From positions 124,001-188,000 of the forward strand of contig JAFISE010000006.1 in NCBI GenBank assembly GCA_022560025.1: a stretch of 64,000 bases of DNA. Reading direction: 5' to 3'. Both the position numbers and the translations under genes were made by a program. Below the pieces are notes generated by a model. It did no database searches and was not told the DNA's origin. It saw nothing but the letters and a program-made list of their open reading frames with translations. Positions 54,582-64,000 of this stretch are shown in pieces; positions within the stretch are counted from its first letter, which is position 1, and every line of letters starts with the position of its first letter. Source of the DNA: Stagonosporopsis chrysanthemi (Eukaryota; Ascomycota; Dothideomycetes; Pleosporales; Didymellaceae).

Positions 54582-55534
54582 GTTGACGTGGGTAATTAAG
54601 CAGAGCAGGGCAATACCCCTCATGGGTGCGTCAGCCTTTCCCCTCATCTTATATCCGTACATGCAAGTGATCTTCTTGGACAGATAAGCCCACATGCATC
54701 TGCGATCCAGATAGGACAAGCGGCAGCACAAGTGGGACAGAAATGTGCATGTTGGCCTGCATCACAACGAGCTTTGACCAGGCCTGATGTGTTGCACAGA
54801 ACGAAGGTCGAAGTCATGGTCGTGATAGAATCGCAAAAACAACGCGGAGATTGCGCTTGACAAGCACACTCAATCTGATTGGCTCCCCACAGTCCCACAA
54901 CCGTTGGCCTCCTCCAACCCATGAGTTGTCTACGAACCATATCTGCATTCGATGAGTGCCACGTGAAAGCACCTTTGCTCGACCATTGGAGCTGATTTGA
55001 GGTACGTTAGAGGTCGTTACTCTCCGTCTGAGCAAAGATATGTATTGTGCCATCACAGATACTGCGCTCCAGTCTCGCGGCTTTCAGAGCCTACTCAGTT
55101 TATGGGCCTCTAATATGATGGAGGACTTCAAAACAATCGCGCAATATCCTCCCTTACCTAAGATGTGCCCCACCAACACAGCAGCTAAGTCGCTCCAGAA
55201 GAGTAGACACGTGCATGGACCACTGTGAAGAACGTCGACCTACACGTCGTTGGCGATAGCTTGACTTGCTCCGCCGTTGTGTACACTTACCAACATAGAA
55301 TCATTAGAAGCGTCTTCGTGATTCAACTAATAACAGTGGAAAGGAGGAGGACAACCGCTAGAGCATGCGAAATCGAGGTCTTGGATATCCAGCCTTTCAC
55401 TGAGACATACCTAGGTAGGTACGAGAGTGAAGATAGCTGCACAATTGCACCCTTCAATGCATTTAAACTTGGTCCAGATTCAACCCGCATACGTCCCCAC
55501 CCGCAAAAATCCATATGACTTTCGCCACCCAGCA
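54582..55534. other. Intergenic region between divergent genes
   Basis: This spacer holds the promoters of the monooxygenase (-) and the Cys/His-motif gene (+). No gene or repeat of note. Confidence 0.45.
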
Positions 55535-56796
55535 ATGTCAACTTCCAGATCCCTGCCCATCGCCCTATTCGACGATGTCCAGCTCACCAGTGCGTATATA
55601 GCTTGGCAAGAGCAGCGCGGTGAATTCGAAAATCTTGGATGCATTGACTCCGTCGCGGATTACGCCGATTTCCATATCGACTTAGATACAAGAAGCTTTT
55701 GCGACTCAGCGGGCGCAAAACCTCAACATACCGCGGCCAAATGCGGGCATCACTTGCATCCATCTACTACCGACGACTACGATTACTGCCCAGTTTGTAT
55801 TGTAGTCGTCTACCTCGAGCTGCTGAGCTATGTTGCGAGCGCATGGGATCGAATCGGTGGGCCATGGCACACAAAGGCAGACCCCGAGCATGCCCAGCGT
55901 TTTATACTCTTTCGAACCATGTGGACTTGCTTCCGATTGGAGCTAGCGCAATTTATAATGTCTCTTGAGGAGGAGGCTCAACGAGAAGCCTTATGGGCAG
56001 TCGAGCATCCAGACAACGACGACGAAATTATGACTGCTCAGTCCGCTACCAACGCTATTGTTTTTGCTCAGACAACGACTAGGTACCCAGTTACCGGTGT
56101 ATTGGGGCAGCAAGATGTGGTGACTCAATGCCACTTCGAGCATCGTGGGCAGACTCTGCATTGGATCGACAAAAAAAGACTGTTCGGTTCAGAGCCATCA
56201 CAATGGCTATGGCCGATCAAGCTACCACCGGAGCAGACGATGCTTTGCAAGATCACCAAAAAGTTGGATCCCAAGCTTCGTTACCAATTAAGTATGAGTC
56301 GGGTCGATACATAGACTACTGAGCGCGTAGCGAACCTGACTACGAACCCGGGGACTGTGCATCACCAAGTCCCACTGGATGGGCCGACACTTCGTTTGCA
56401 AGTGACACACTGTATAGCGTGGGACAACTCAAAGTCTACGTCAGCGTCTCACAAGTCCAGACGAACCAATGGAAAGCCGACAGAGACCAAGTCGAAAGTA
56501 GAGGCCTAGCATGTGAACATCAGTTCTATGGTGAAATACAAGCTGCCATTGGCGCTGCTTTGGAAGACGGAAGGCTATCGAAACAACTCCTTGCGCAGGC
56601 AGACTATTTGCAAATTGGCACTCACAACGGGATTTTCAAATATGTGACTTTACAAGCATATAATAACGATTCAGCGCTTAGTGAGGGTGCGCTCGGAGCA
56701 AAGACCTGGACTTCGGAGCTGGAGATGATGGTGCCAGCACAATCAGGACTTCTCGCGTCTGCTCTAGAGGAGTCTTCTTGGGAGTCACAAGTTTGA
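55535..56796 (+). CDS. Uncharacterised Cys/His-motif family protein, copy 1, structure uncertain
   Basis: The ATG at 55535 opens MSTSRSLPIALFDDVQLTSA. Residues 70-88 carry C-G-H-x2-H-P-S-x7-C-P-V-C with the same spacing as in copy 2 just downstream. Further shared positions include AWDRIGGPW, the EEEAQREALWAVEHP block and a TTTRYP end. After RYP the frame homologous to copy 2 switches. A model with two introns (56097-56140, and 56292-56330 or alternatively 56292-56369) restores one frame to 56796 with about 392 or 379 residues, near the 425 of copy 2. The other reading is a frameshift plus a stop, that is, a young pseudogene. The homologous 3' part includes RQKKTVRF and GQLKVYVSV. No known function; the motif suggests zinc binding. 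Confidence 0.5.
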
Positions 56797-57083
56797 CCTA
56801 GCTTTATTGACGTTCTGTTGGGTCTGCTCGTTGTCAAATGTAATACAAAGGCGTTCCTCCCGCAAATCTTGTGTTGAGCAGCACCAGCATAGTTCTCAAA
56901 CATTATACATGTCTCCCGGACTCATAATGAATCTTTGTCCCATTGTAGAATGCGCAGATCTGAGGTCATCTCCGGATCGGTATAGTGAAAATCTGGCCTC
57001 CGGCGGCCGTGGCTTTCACTGCAGGCAGGATGTACTATGACTTTCCGCGCCTTCACCTGGCTTAGCTTCCCACTTTACCTGCC

Positions 57084-58361
57084 ATGAATGCCCAACAACC
57101 GTCTCAACCTACCAACAGCCACCCCAAGCCCACGTTCATGCCTATCCGAGCGAGCTTACTTCTTCCCCAAGACTTTTCGCTCTACCTGAAATGGCAGAGG
57201 AAGCATTGTCCAGGTGCTAACATCGGACAGGTAGCGAACGCACTAGAACATCACCAATTCGTCAAGCATCGCGATGCTCAATTTAACACTGAATCACCGT
57301 TACCGACATCGGACGCACCGAACACAGCCTCCGATTGTGGTCATAAGTTTCACCCGTCAGACATGATAAAGAACGAACTTTGCCCCGTTTGCGAGGTGAA
57401 GGCTCATCTGTCCTTCTTGCATGCAATCACAATGGCCTGGAATAAAGTAGGTGGACCTAGACTCAGACCAGGCACACAACTCCAGTCAAACTCGTACCAC
57501 GCCCTCCGCAACGGCTGGCGCACGGCACGTTGCCAATTACAAGAGCTTCTTGACATGTTTGCTGTGCTGGTCGCCTATGAGGAAGCATGGGAGGCCAAAC
57601 ATCCCTCCCATGAGGTTGCGGCAGCGCGGTCTACAAACTGCGCTTCTGCAGCCACTAGGTTGGCGCATGAAGAGCTGAGATACCCAGCACGCCTGTCTTC
57701 ACGCGCTATGCCAAAGCTGAAGGGAAGCGGACATGCAACAGGAAAGAGACAAGTGACCTTCTCTCCAGAAATTCAGATCAAATCTGGAGACGATCAACAC
57801 GTCTCAACTTCAGCCACGCTATTCGCACGAGACCGCTCGCTAGACTCCTTCAAGCGCTACAGTTCGTCGTACAAGCCTGGCGAGCACGCTTCCTCTTCGG
57901 ATTGTGAACTTGTCGACACTTCTCAATGCAACAGTCTAATTGCCAACATCAACAACCTGAAGATCTATATTACGGACGACGAAGACGCCTTCGACTCTTT
58001 ACAAACAAACCCAAAGTTTTTTGGCGATTTTGTCGGTCATCATGAAGGTACTGTTGGGCTGCATGAGCTGAAAGATGATGTCCTTGGAGTAATATACGAT
58101 ATCATGGCACAAGGCTTGCAGCAGAGAAGGGATCTGGAAGTGTTGGTAGAAGAAGCCGACAGGATAGCGGTACTGATTGATGAGGGAATGGGTGGGGTAC
58201 TGGATGCGACCCTGTTCGATGGAAGTGATGGAGCAGAAGACAACGTGGGAAGAAAACCCTCAGATGAGGGGGAGGGGGCCGGGAGTGGCGATTGGACTTG
58301 TCTGCGAGAATGCCTGCAACGATCTCAGGATGCGAGCACGACCGTACTGGCCGCTTTGTGA
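57084..58361 (+). CDS. Uncharacterised Cys/His-motif family protein, copy 2 (425 residues)
   Basis: Single exon. The N-terminus (MNAQQPSQPTNSHPKPTFMP) precedes a helical segment, SLYLKWQRKHCPG. The motif Cys85-Gly-His87-x2-His90-Pro-Ser-x7-Cys100-Pro-Val-Cys103 is a likely zinc site. The AWNKVGGPR segment and a long helical block follow (LQELLDMFAVLVAYEEAWEA, then KHPSHEVAAA). The second half is serine-rich and acidic and ends in helices (GVIYDIMAQGLQQRRDLEVL, then VEEADRIAVLIDEG). It is a tandem paralogue of copy 1, 290 bases upstream, in the same direction. No signal peptide or membrane segment is seen. I do not recognise the family. It could be a lineage-specific nuclear or cytosolic protein. 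Confidence 0.7.
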   Translation: MNAQQPSQPTNSHPKPTFMPIRASLLLPQDFSLYLKWQRKHCPGANIGQVANALEHHQFVKHRDAQFNTESPLPTSDAPNTASDCGHKFHPSDMIKNELCPVCEVKAHLSFLHAITMAWNKVGGPRLRPGTQLQSNSYHALRNGWRTARCQLQELLDMFAVLVAYEEAWEAKHPSHEVAAARSTNCASAATRLAHEELRYPARLSSRAMPKLKGSGHATGKRQVTFSPEIQIKSGDDQHVSTSATLFARDRSLDSFKRYSSSYKPGEHASSSDCELVDTSQCNSLIANINNLKIYITDDEDAFDSLQTNPKFFGDFVGHHEGTVGLHELKDDVLGVIYDIMAQGLQQRRDLEVLVEEADRIAVLIDEGMGGVLDATLFDGSDGAEDNVGRKPSDEGEGAGSGDWTCLRECLQRSQDASTTVLAAL

Positions 58362-60388
58362 TTCATCAGTAAAAGACATTGTGTTGCATTAATTCTAGGC
58401 TTCAGCCATGTAGGCGCGTTTGTGCGCTAAACCGAAATGCCTCTTTCCCAGAACTCCTCTTAAGCTGCGTGGTAAAGCATAGCAGTGTCAAAATTTCGTT
58501 ATGTACAAGGTGTGGCCAGCCAAAGCTCATCGGGCCCATCCTTTCGTTGAGGCCTTAGTTGTCTTGCGAGTAGTAACGCTTCGGCATCGGGCGCGACGTG
58601 CGCGCCTCGACGGGGTCCTTGACTATTCGCACCATCTCGCGCACTTTACCGTCGAACGTTACGATGATTCGTTCCGGAATGGGTGGAAACGGAAATGTGC
58701 TGAACACTTGCGATGTTGGCGACGATGTTGGCGACGATGTGGGAGATGAATTTGCAGACGATGTGGGTGAATCCATTGTGGTTGTGTTTGGGCTGCCTGG
58801 AGCGGATGTGGCGGATCTTAAATATGCCCCTGGTTCTTGCAAACAGAACTCTAGCAAGTCATGTTAGAGAAGTTATGGGTTGATCTGTTGTATCTTTGTC
58901 TTACTTCTTTTGATTGGTCCAGCAGCACTGTAATGGTGATCAGTGGTTCGGAGGGCTCGTTTTCTCGTGTTGATCGAAGGGTGTCAGGGTCCAGCGGACT
59001 TTCATTGCTCTTAACCTTTCTCACTCCACATGTTTTGTTTCAAGAATTGCGGACCCTATCCACGTGTTGGTCCGCGTCATCTTGTCTGTGAGGTTGGTGC
59101 TCGGACTCAGGCGCCCGCCCGGATCCGGCTGCGCTATGCCGCCTAACCGTTGACCTACAACACCGTATCGATAGTTACTTCGTTTTCGCTATGTTTAGAA
59201 GCCGTCCTTTACTATGTACATCCGCGTGGTTGCTTGTACGAAGTTCGAACGCGCTTTGAGCATGGGAAGGCGGGGTTCGCCACTAGCGACGCTCACCAAA
59301 GTGGCAATTGTTGCATGCAACTCCGCACTTGAGACCTTCAAACGAACAAGGCCATCTTTGAAGGCCAATCTCCATACTCCGATGCCACTTTGCTTCTTCA
59401 GGCAAGACATACTCAATTACATAGTACAATTTATATTCGTTAGGTTCGTTATCATGACTCGCTTGCCAGCATACTCCCGGAATATCGATCCACCTTCAAA
59501 ATCTCAGCCATAGTTCTCTTCACCGGCTTGCCTCACTGCCTCTTCGATCCTGGCTGCGCCTCGACCCCCAACTCTGTTTGCTTGCAAATTCTGTCTCTCG
59601 TGCATTTCGTCTCATCATACTCGCTTCGTGGTCTTGTCTCCCTACCTGATCGCTTCGAGAAGTTCGGGGATGAAGAAACCTGTTGAGCTTGCGAGGCTTA
59701 TACCTTACGACTGGACTATTCGGATCTGTTTTCGGAGGTGAGTGGATGTATGTCGCGGGTGTGCAGTAGCGAAGAATTGCGATATGGACAGGGATGCCAC
59801 AAGATTCTCGTACCTTGTGCGCAAATGCTCATATGATCCGTCATTTTCGTGTTTGTGGACGCCATTGCACTGGATCATAGGTAGACTCTCGGTAAGGAAG
59901 TTCTTGTTAATGTTGTGCTGCTGCCTCTGCGGTTGATCGATGCGCTCTCTTATCAAAGCAAAAGCGTGCGACAAGGGTTGTGATCTTGAACGACCTCAAT
60001 AGTTGCCTGCAGTTAGAGATAAAGTTGGTGTTGTAAAGAGGCGTTTCGAGAATGATGTGCGTCAGCGGCTGTATGGATCATCGGTTGGACAACGCGCCTT
60101 TTCTGATGCGGCTTACGCGGCGATCATTACTGAAAAAAACCGATATTGTGGCTAGAAGTATAGGTCAGCCCACCAAAAAAACAAGAAAAGGAAGAGACTT
60201 GAGGTAGTGCTAAAATGATAATATTGAGAGCGCTGAAGACCTTCCCTGCCAGCCGTATACCAGCTAGCACTGGTATTATGCGCCCAGATACAACGCCATA
60301 GTCTATGTAAATGCTCCCACTGTCCAGGACCAGCCGGTAGTGCTGTACTAATAGTAATGTATCTTTAAGTCAATGTCCGCCTCCTCTC
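58362..60388. other. Gene-poor region (2 kb)
   Basis: No convincing gene apart from a doubtful small frame at 58555-58776 on the minus strand. A short tandem repeat of GGCGACGATGTT-type units lies near 58712-58770. Between 59100 and 60380 nothing coding, no tRNA and no transposon part was recognised. Confidence 0.45.
58555..58776 (-). CDS. Doubtful small ORF with SPT repeats (73 residues)
   Basis: The ATG at 58776 gives MDSPTSSANSSPTSSPTSS, a short repeat of serine/proline/threonine, then PPIPERIIVTFDGKVREMVR. The second half has a pattern of alternating hydrophobic residues that could fold. The frame stays open upstream to 58857 without an ATG, so this could be the last exon of a longer gene. 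I could not find a consistent upstream exon. Low confidence. Confidence 0.25.
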   Translation of the reverse strand: MDSPTSSANSSPTSSPTSSPTSQVFSTFPFPPIPERIIVTFDGKVREMVRIVKDPVEARTSRPMPKRYYSQDN

Positions 60389-60844
60389 TCAGTTCTTGTC
60401 CAGATCGTCCGTCCTTAGACCGCTTACGAACTGGCGACCCATCAGTCTGCTGATTTCTTTCGCATAGTCATGCGCCCTCATGGTAAGTTGTTGCTCCTCG
60501 GTTTTATCCTCATATTCCCCCTCAGTGAACGGCGGCGGTGCATCTGTGTAGCGAGCAAATTCGACCTTGAGTTTTTGAGCAGTCTGCTCATCGGTGTGGG
60601 CAGAGTCCTTGCGTTCTTGTGGCTCGGTAACGTCTGATGTCGGCTGATTTGAATTTGCTTGTTGTTGGTTTGAAGTGTTTGTCGGGACAGCAGTAGAAGC
60701 CATCGTGTGAGATGATTGTCGACTTGGGACGATTGATGGCGGCGAGTGGAATTCTGTAACTTTTGTGACTGAGGATGCAGAGTCGTGGCGGGAACTTGAT
60801 GGCTGTTCTTGCACTTCAACCTTAACCTGAGGGTAGTGATCCAT
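60389..60844 (-). CDS. Small hypothetical protein (151 residues)
   Basis: Single frame from MDHYPQVKVEVQEQPSSSRH to a stop at 60389. The first 85 residues are disordered (serine, glutamine, asparagine, proline). The last 55 contain a conserved-looking segment, EFARYTDAPPPFTEGEYED, and a helix, YAKEISRLMGRQFVSGLRTD. The short amphipathic C-terminal helix and the disordered N-terminus suggest a small regulatory or interaction protein. No known domain. Confidence 0.45.
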   Translation of the reverse strand: MDHYPQVKVEVQEQPSSSRHDSASSVTKVTEFHSPPSIVPSRQSSHTMASTAVPTNTSNQQQANSNQPTSDVTEPQERKDSAHTDEQTAQKLKVEFARYTDAPPPFTEGEYEDKTEEQQLTMRAHDYAKEISRLMGRQFVSGLRTDDLDKN

Positions 60845-61507
60845 TATGATGTGCTAGCTCCACTCTGAGGTCACAAGCTTGATTCGAGTAACTCGCGTAA
60901 CGAGGCAGGAATACCGCGGAGTGAATGCTTCGACAGAGGGGATACGGCCGGCTGTGGGAATGCACTCTTACGGAGTGTCGTCTTTTTGAAGTAGAATTTA
61001 TTGACTGGTAAGACTGCCCGGTATGAAGGCCTCCTGAATGCGACACAGCGGAACAGCATTTTAAACAACTCTCAGTGCCTGAGTCCCTGAGCAAACGGAC
61101 GGCAGGTCCTGCAAGCCATGTGTTATCCTAAGACGTCATCACAACGTTGCAGTGTTGTTCAGCCCGTGAATCTGTTCGCATGTAGCAACGATGTGCAGGG
61201 TCTGACGAAGCGAGCCATTGTATGGAATGATTGTTGCCTCCCACAGCCATAAAGGTAAGCTGAAACGAACGCGCACGGGGCGTGGTAATGTTAAATCGTC
61301 GTTTGCGGGGAACAGCTGCGCGGAGTTGGTAGGGCAAGAAGGGGTTGGGAAATGTGCGTGACATCATACCGATGCCAGCGCCTTGGCAAGTAACACGAAT
61401 TGATAGACACAACAAAGACTGAGGCGGGATGTTTTGAGATTGATAGTGCAATGAGGGGTATCTAGTAAAGCAAACAATTGGTTCGTAAGATCGACAATGG
61501 AGACTAC
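60845..61507. other. Intergenic region
   Basis: No supported gene; open frames here lack coding features. Confidence 0.4.
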
Positions 61508-61927
61508 TCATGTAAATGTGAGAGACGGCCCTTCTTTGGTCCATCGCTTAACCAAACCTCTGAAACCCCGCGTATCCTTTGCTAAGTTGTGTCGCGAGAT
61601 CTCGATGTGTGTAGGAGCGTTGAAAGTCCCAGAGAGACCCGTGCGCTGTGGATTGGAACGCGCTTGTAGATAGTTGGCTATTGAGGAGGATTCTGCTGCT
61701 GTCGAGAGTGGATCTTGTCCTTCATGAGGATCAGTCATGCTTCTTGCTGCATGATCAGCCCTTTGCTTACCCTGTTGCTGATCAGGCAATGTAGCCTTTT
61801 CTTGTTTCAATCTTCTTTTCTCCAAGTTGGTCTTAGATGGCACAAAGCTCATCCTTTTGTACTCATCTATGCTCATCTTGTGGTAGGAAGGTGCAAAGTT
61901 GGGAGCTCCGACGTTCATGTTGAACAT
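61508..61927 (-). CDS. Small basic hypothetical protein (139 residues)
   Basis: Single frame from MFNMNVGAPNFAPSYHKMS. The middle is lysine/glutamine-rich (NLEKRRLKQEKATLPDQQ) and probably helical. The C-terminus, DTRGFRGLVKRWTKEGPSL, is basic with aromatic residues. There is no signal peptide or membrane segment. Unknown function; plausibly a lineage-specific gene, moderately supported by a clear start and composition unlike chance frames. Confidence 0.4.
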   Translation of the reverse strand: MFNMNVGAPNFAPSYHKMSIDEYKRMSFVPSKTNLEKRRLKQEKATLPDQQQGKQRADHAARSMTDPHEGQDPLSTAAESSSIANYLQARSNPQRTGLSGTFNAPTHIEISRHNLAKDTRGFRGLVKRWTKEGPSLTFT

Positions 61928-62720
61928 GGCGGCTTACGATGAAGTATACCGATAGTGTCTCTCTGACAAGTGGCTGCTCTCCATACTTATTCCTTGTCCC
62001 GCAGGATCGATGCGTCACTAGTCAATCATTTCACGTCACGAGTTCTTCTTGTCACCAGTGAAATCCGGCGATCAAACTACGCAACTGCTTAGTCGTCTAA
62101 GCCTCAGAAAGGTGGTGTTTTTGGGTTCATGGCCGGCCTGATAGTCGTTTAGACTTGCCTTGTGTGGGTGACCGGCTTGATAAGCCTCACAGGATCGGGT
62201 CACTTCGACAATGTAGGGCCTGCATTTGAACCTGCATAAGGCTTTAAGTGAAAGATCCGTGATCTGTGACACATCAAGTCACACGAGCCACTGAAACATA
62301 CACGTTGGTGTGGAACATGATCCAAGAGACTTGTGGTGGCTTGCTGCTGCGGCGGCTTCAGGCATCCCACTAGGACTCACAGCCTCGCCAAGTAAACATG
62401 ATCGCTATTCCGCCTTGTCAGATTTCATATGTTGGTCTCCAGAGATTCAAGGGCTATTTCCGAGCAAGTTCGTAGGAGACGAGTGTGGAAGATAACAGTA
62501 TGGAGGAATGACAGCATTGAAGAGCTATCCAGAACCGACATAAGATCATGCCCATGATTGCCGGAAGGTAGACACGAAGTCGAATGAGACTTATGCGCGC
62601 ACGTGTCTTGCATCCACTGCGCTCATGCAAGCAAGCATTCATGGCGACACCCTTACTAGCTGTGTCTTCTTGTCCTTGATCTGGAGAAGCTTCGCGCTCC
62701 TTCCCTCTTCCCTCGCTTTC
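61928..62720. other. Intergenic region
   Basis: No gene recognised between the small basic protein gene and the gene cut by the right edge. Confidence 0.4.
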
Positions 62721-64000
62721 CTAATTCTTGGCCATCGAGGCCCAGCCAACTCTACTACTCATCTCATTCCCTCTACACTTATCTTCATCTGTGTGTGTGT
62801 CACTACACCTCAATCCTGAACGCCTTCTTCTGCACCTCTTCAACCGCTCTTCATGACGCGTCCTCTTGCCGGGCACCCCATATTTCGAATGTAAACAATA
62901 CTTTCCCTTCCAACCATCATTCACTGCCCCGAGATCAGCGATTTGTGCTTCAAATACTTTCCGCTGCCGATCCCCCTCAAGCTTGACTCTAAGGACAAGC
63001 TTACATCGCTCACTTGGGCTTGCTATATCATAAAGAAGCGCATCCTTGAAACGATCTTCAAGCTTTGAGGGTACCTTGATTCTGCGCTCTTGAAGCCAAT
63101 TGAAGAAAGTTCGCAGGCCGTCTTCGTCTTCTGTGTCTTCAATGTCTTCACTCTCGCTGCCCTCGTCATTTGCAAGGCCAGAAACAAGAACGCAGGTTTT
63201 TAGGGCAGAAAGATACAGCGGGTATATATCGTTTGCGCGCCAAATCTGCACTTCGTTCAGGGGGTTCATTATTCGCTGCCGATCATGGTGAAAGTCGACA
63301 AAGCCGTTGCGTGCGGGAACAAAACGGGGCACTACTCCAATGACAGGCGCAAATAGCTCCACGACAGCGTCCAGAATGTATCCCCTTTCGACTTGTCGAG
63401 CAGCTTCGATAAAGCGTGAAATCCCAGGTTCGTTTCCTCCGCAATTGCCTTTGTGTAGTGTAGCTGCGATCGCATCTCCGTGGAAGGGACGAAGCTTCAT
63501 TGCTTTGACTCGTGCTTTGAGGTCAGAGGGGTTGGGAGCGAATGCGGCATGGAAAGCCGCGACGTGCCCGAATAGTTGGATGATATCTGCTACCCCTCGA
63601 AGAAAGAAGCGTTTAGACCTGTGATGAGTGTGCAATCCAAGTTCCCTCCACGATTCGTCTTCTTTGCTCGCACACAATGGCTCGCGTGGCGATCCTGTGA
63701 TCCATAATCGCGAAGAGAGGGCTTGGCCCTGGAACCCGATAATGTTGGTATCTTCGCCGCGGAGTTCGCACCGATGTCCAAGTAGGTTTAGTATTGTGAA
63801 GGCGGCAAGAGTAGGTCGTTCGAGGATATTGAGGAGGAGTGCACGATAAGGCTGCAGTTTCTGGGTGGCTTGCTGGCTGGTTTCAGCTGCAAAAAAATCC
63901 AGCCAGTGTAGAAAGATCTGCTCGTGGTCTGCGCGAAGTTTTGGAAGACGTGGAAGGTCTTCTCGATGTGCAACCAGATATTTTGCATGTTCTCTCAGGC
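62721..64000 (-). CDS. Hypothetical protein, 5' end beyond the window
   Basis: The frame is open from the right edge (63998 onward in this frame) to a stop at 62721, about 425 codons without the start. Visible parts include LPRLPKLRADHEQIFLHWLD, YRALLLNILERPTLAAFTIL, SKRFFLRGVADIIQLFGHV and an acidic tract SESEDIEDTEDEDG before RTFFNWLQERRIK. It looks like a helical soluble protein with no domain I know. The last 50 residues (arginine-rich, then GWASMAKN) look less like protein and may be read-through past an unrecognised intron. An interior non-ATG start is not needed, since the frame continues upstream. Confidence 0.55.
   Translation of the reverse strand, partial: LREHAKYLVAHREDLPRLPKLRADHEQIFLHWLDFFAAETSQQATQKLQPYRALLLNILERPTLAAFTILNLLGHRCELRGEDTNIIGFQGQALSSRLWITGSPREPLCASKEDESWRELGLHTHHRSKRFFLRGVADIIQLFGHVAAFHAAFAPNPSDLKARVKAMKLRPFHGDAIAATLHKGNCGGNEPGISRFIEAARQVERGYILDAVVELFAPVIGVVPRFVPARNGFVDFHHDRQRIMNPLNEVQIWRANDIYPLYLSALKTCVLVSGLANDEGSESEDIEDTEDEDGLRTFFNWLQERRIKVPSKLEDRFKDALLYDIASPSERCKLVLRVKLEGDRQRKVFEAQIADLGAVNDGWKGKYCLHSKYGVPGKRTRHEERLKRCRRRRSGLRCSDTHTDEDKCRGNEMSSRVGWASMAKN

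Noticed and set aside
59060..59150. Minus-strand stretch similar to the 5' half of an initiator tRNA (GGCGGCATAGCGCAGCCGG)
   Set aside because: No T arm or B box, no matching acceptor strand and no anticodon arm could be found; it is at best a chance match or remnant.
1..64000. CRISPR arrays, bacterial operons, intact transposons and secondary-metabolite backbone genes
   Set aside because: None was seen; the window is eukaryotic, with spliceosomal introns and single-gene transcription units.

Overview
The window is nuclear DNA of a filamentous ascomycete, most likely a Dothideomycete of the Pleosporales type. Genes lie on both strands without operons. They carry short introns (about 44-140 nt) with GTRNGT donors, CTAAC/CTGAC branch sites and YAG acceptors. 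Many products are typical Pezizomycotina proteins: separate Fas1 and Fas2 subunits, Zrg17, Ish1/Msc1, an RBR ligase and an intron-bearing tRNA-Phe. The order is inferred from gene content, not from a database match.

Layout: 1-22.7 kb is mainly core genome. It holds the splicing kinase Prp4 (+), two unknown genes (-), a cyclin-L-like gene (-), tRNA-Phe (+), a conserved membrane protein (-), the Zrg17 zinc transporter (+), an RBR E3 ligase (+), a small mitochondrial protein (+), an ER-retained Ish1/Msc1 homologue (+), a SET methyltransferase (+), a probable TFIIIC WD40 subunit (-), an unusual tRNA-His-like locus (+) and an alpha/beta hydrolase (-). From 23.6 to 26.1 kb are two neighbouring paralogues of an uncharacterised family with a conserved intron position. 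A small coiled-coil protein, an SR-type splicing factor and mitochondrial ETF-ubiquinone oxidoreductase follow (26.7-32.1 kb), then a secreted GKGQ-repeat/coiled-coil protein (33.6-34.9 kb). The complete cytosolic fatty-acid synthase is encoded by divergent FAS1 (35.2-41.5 kb, -) and FAS2 (42.9-48.6 kb, +) sharing a 1.4 kb promoter region.

From 48.6 kb to the right edge gene density falls and the content looks accessory. It includes a broken astacin-type (M12A) metalloprotease gene, an old yellow enzyme, an FAD monooxygenase, two tandem paralogues of an unknown family with a Cys/His motif (C-G-H-x2-H-P-S-x7-C-P-V-C), small unknown ORFs and a gene cut by the window edge.

Functional links: Prp4, the cyclin-L-like protein and the SR protein all belong to pre-mRNA splicing or its control. 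FAS1 and FAS2 form one alpha6beta6 enzyme. ETF-QO passes electrons from fatty-acid and amino-acid oxidation to ubiquinone. The strongest candidates for something undescribed are the tRNA-His-like locus with an insertion near its 5' end and the two tandem paralogue families.
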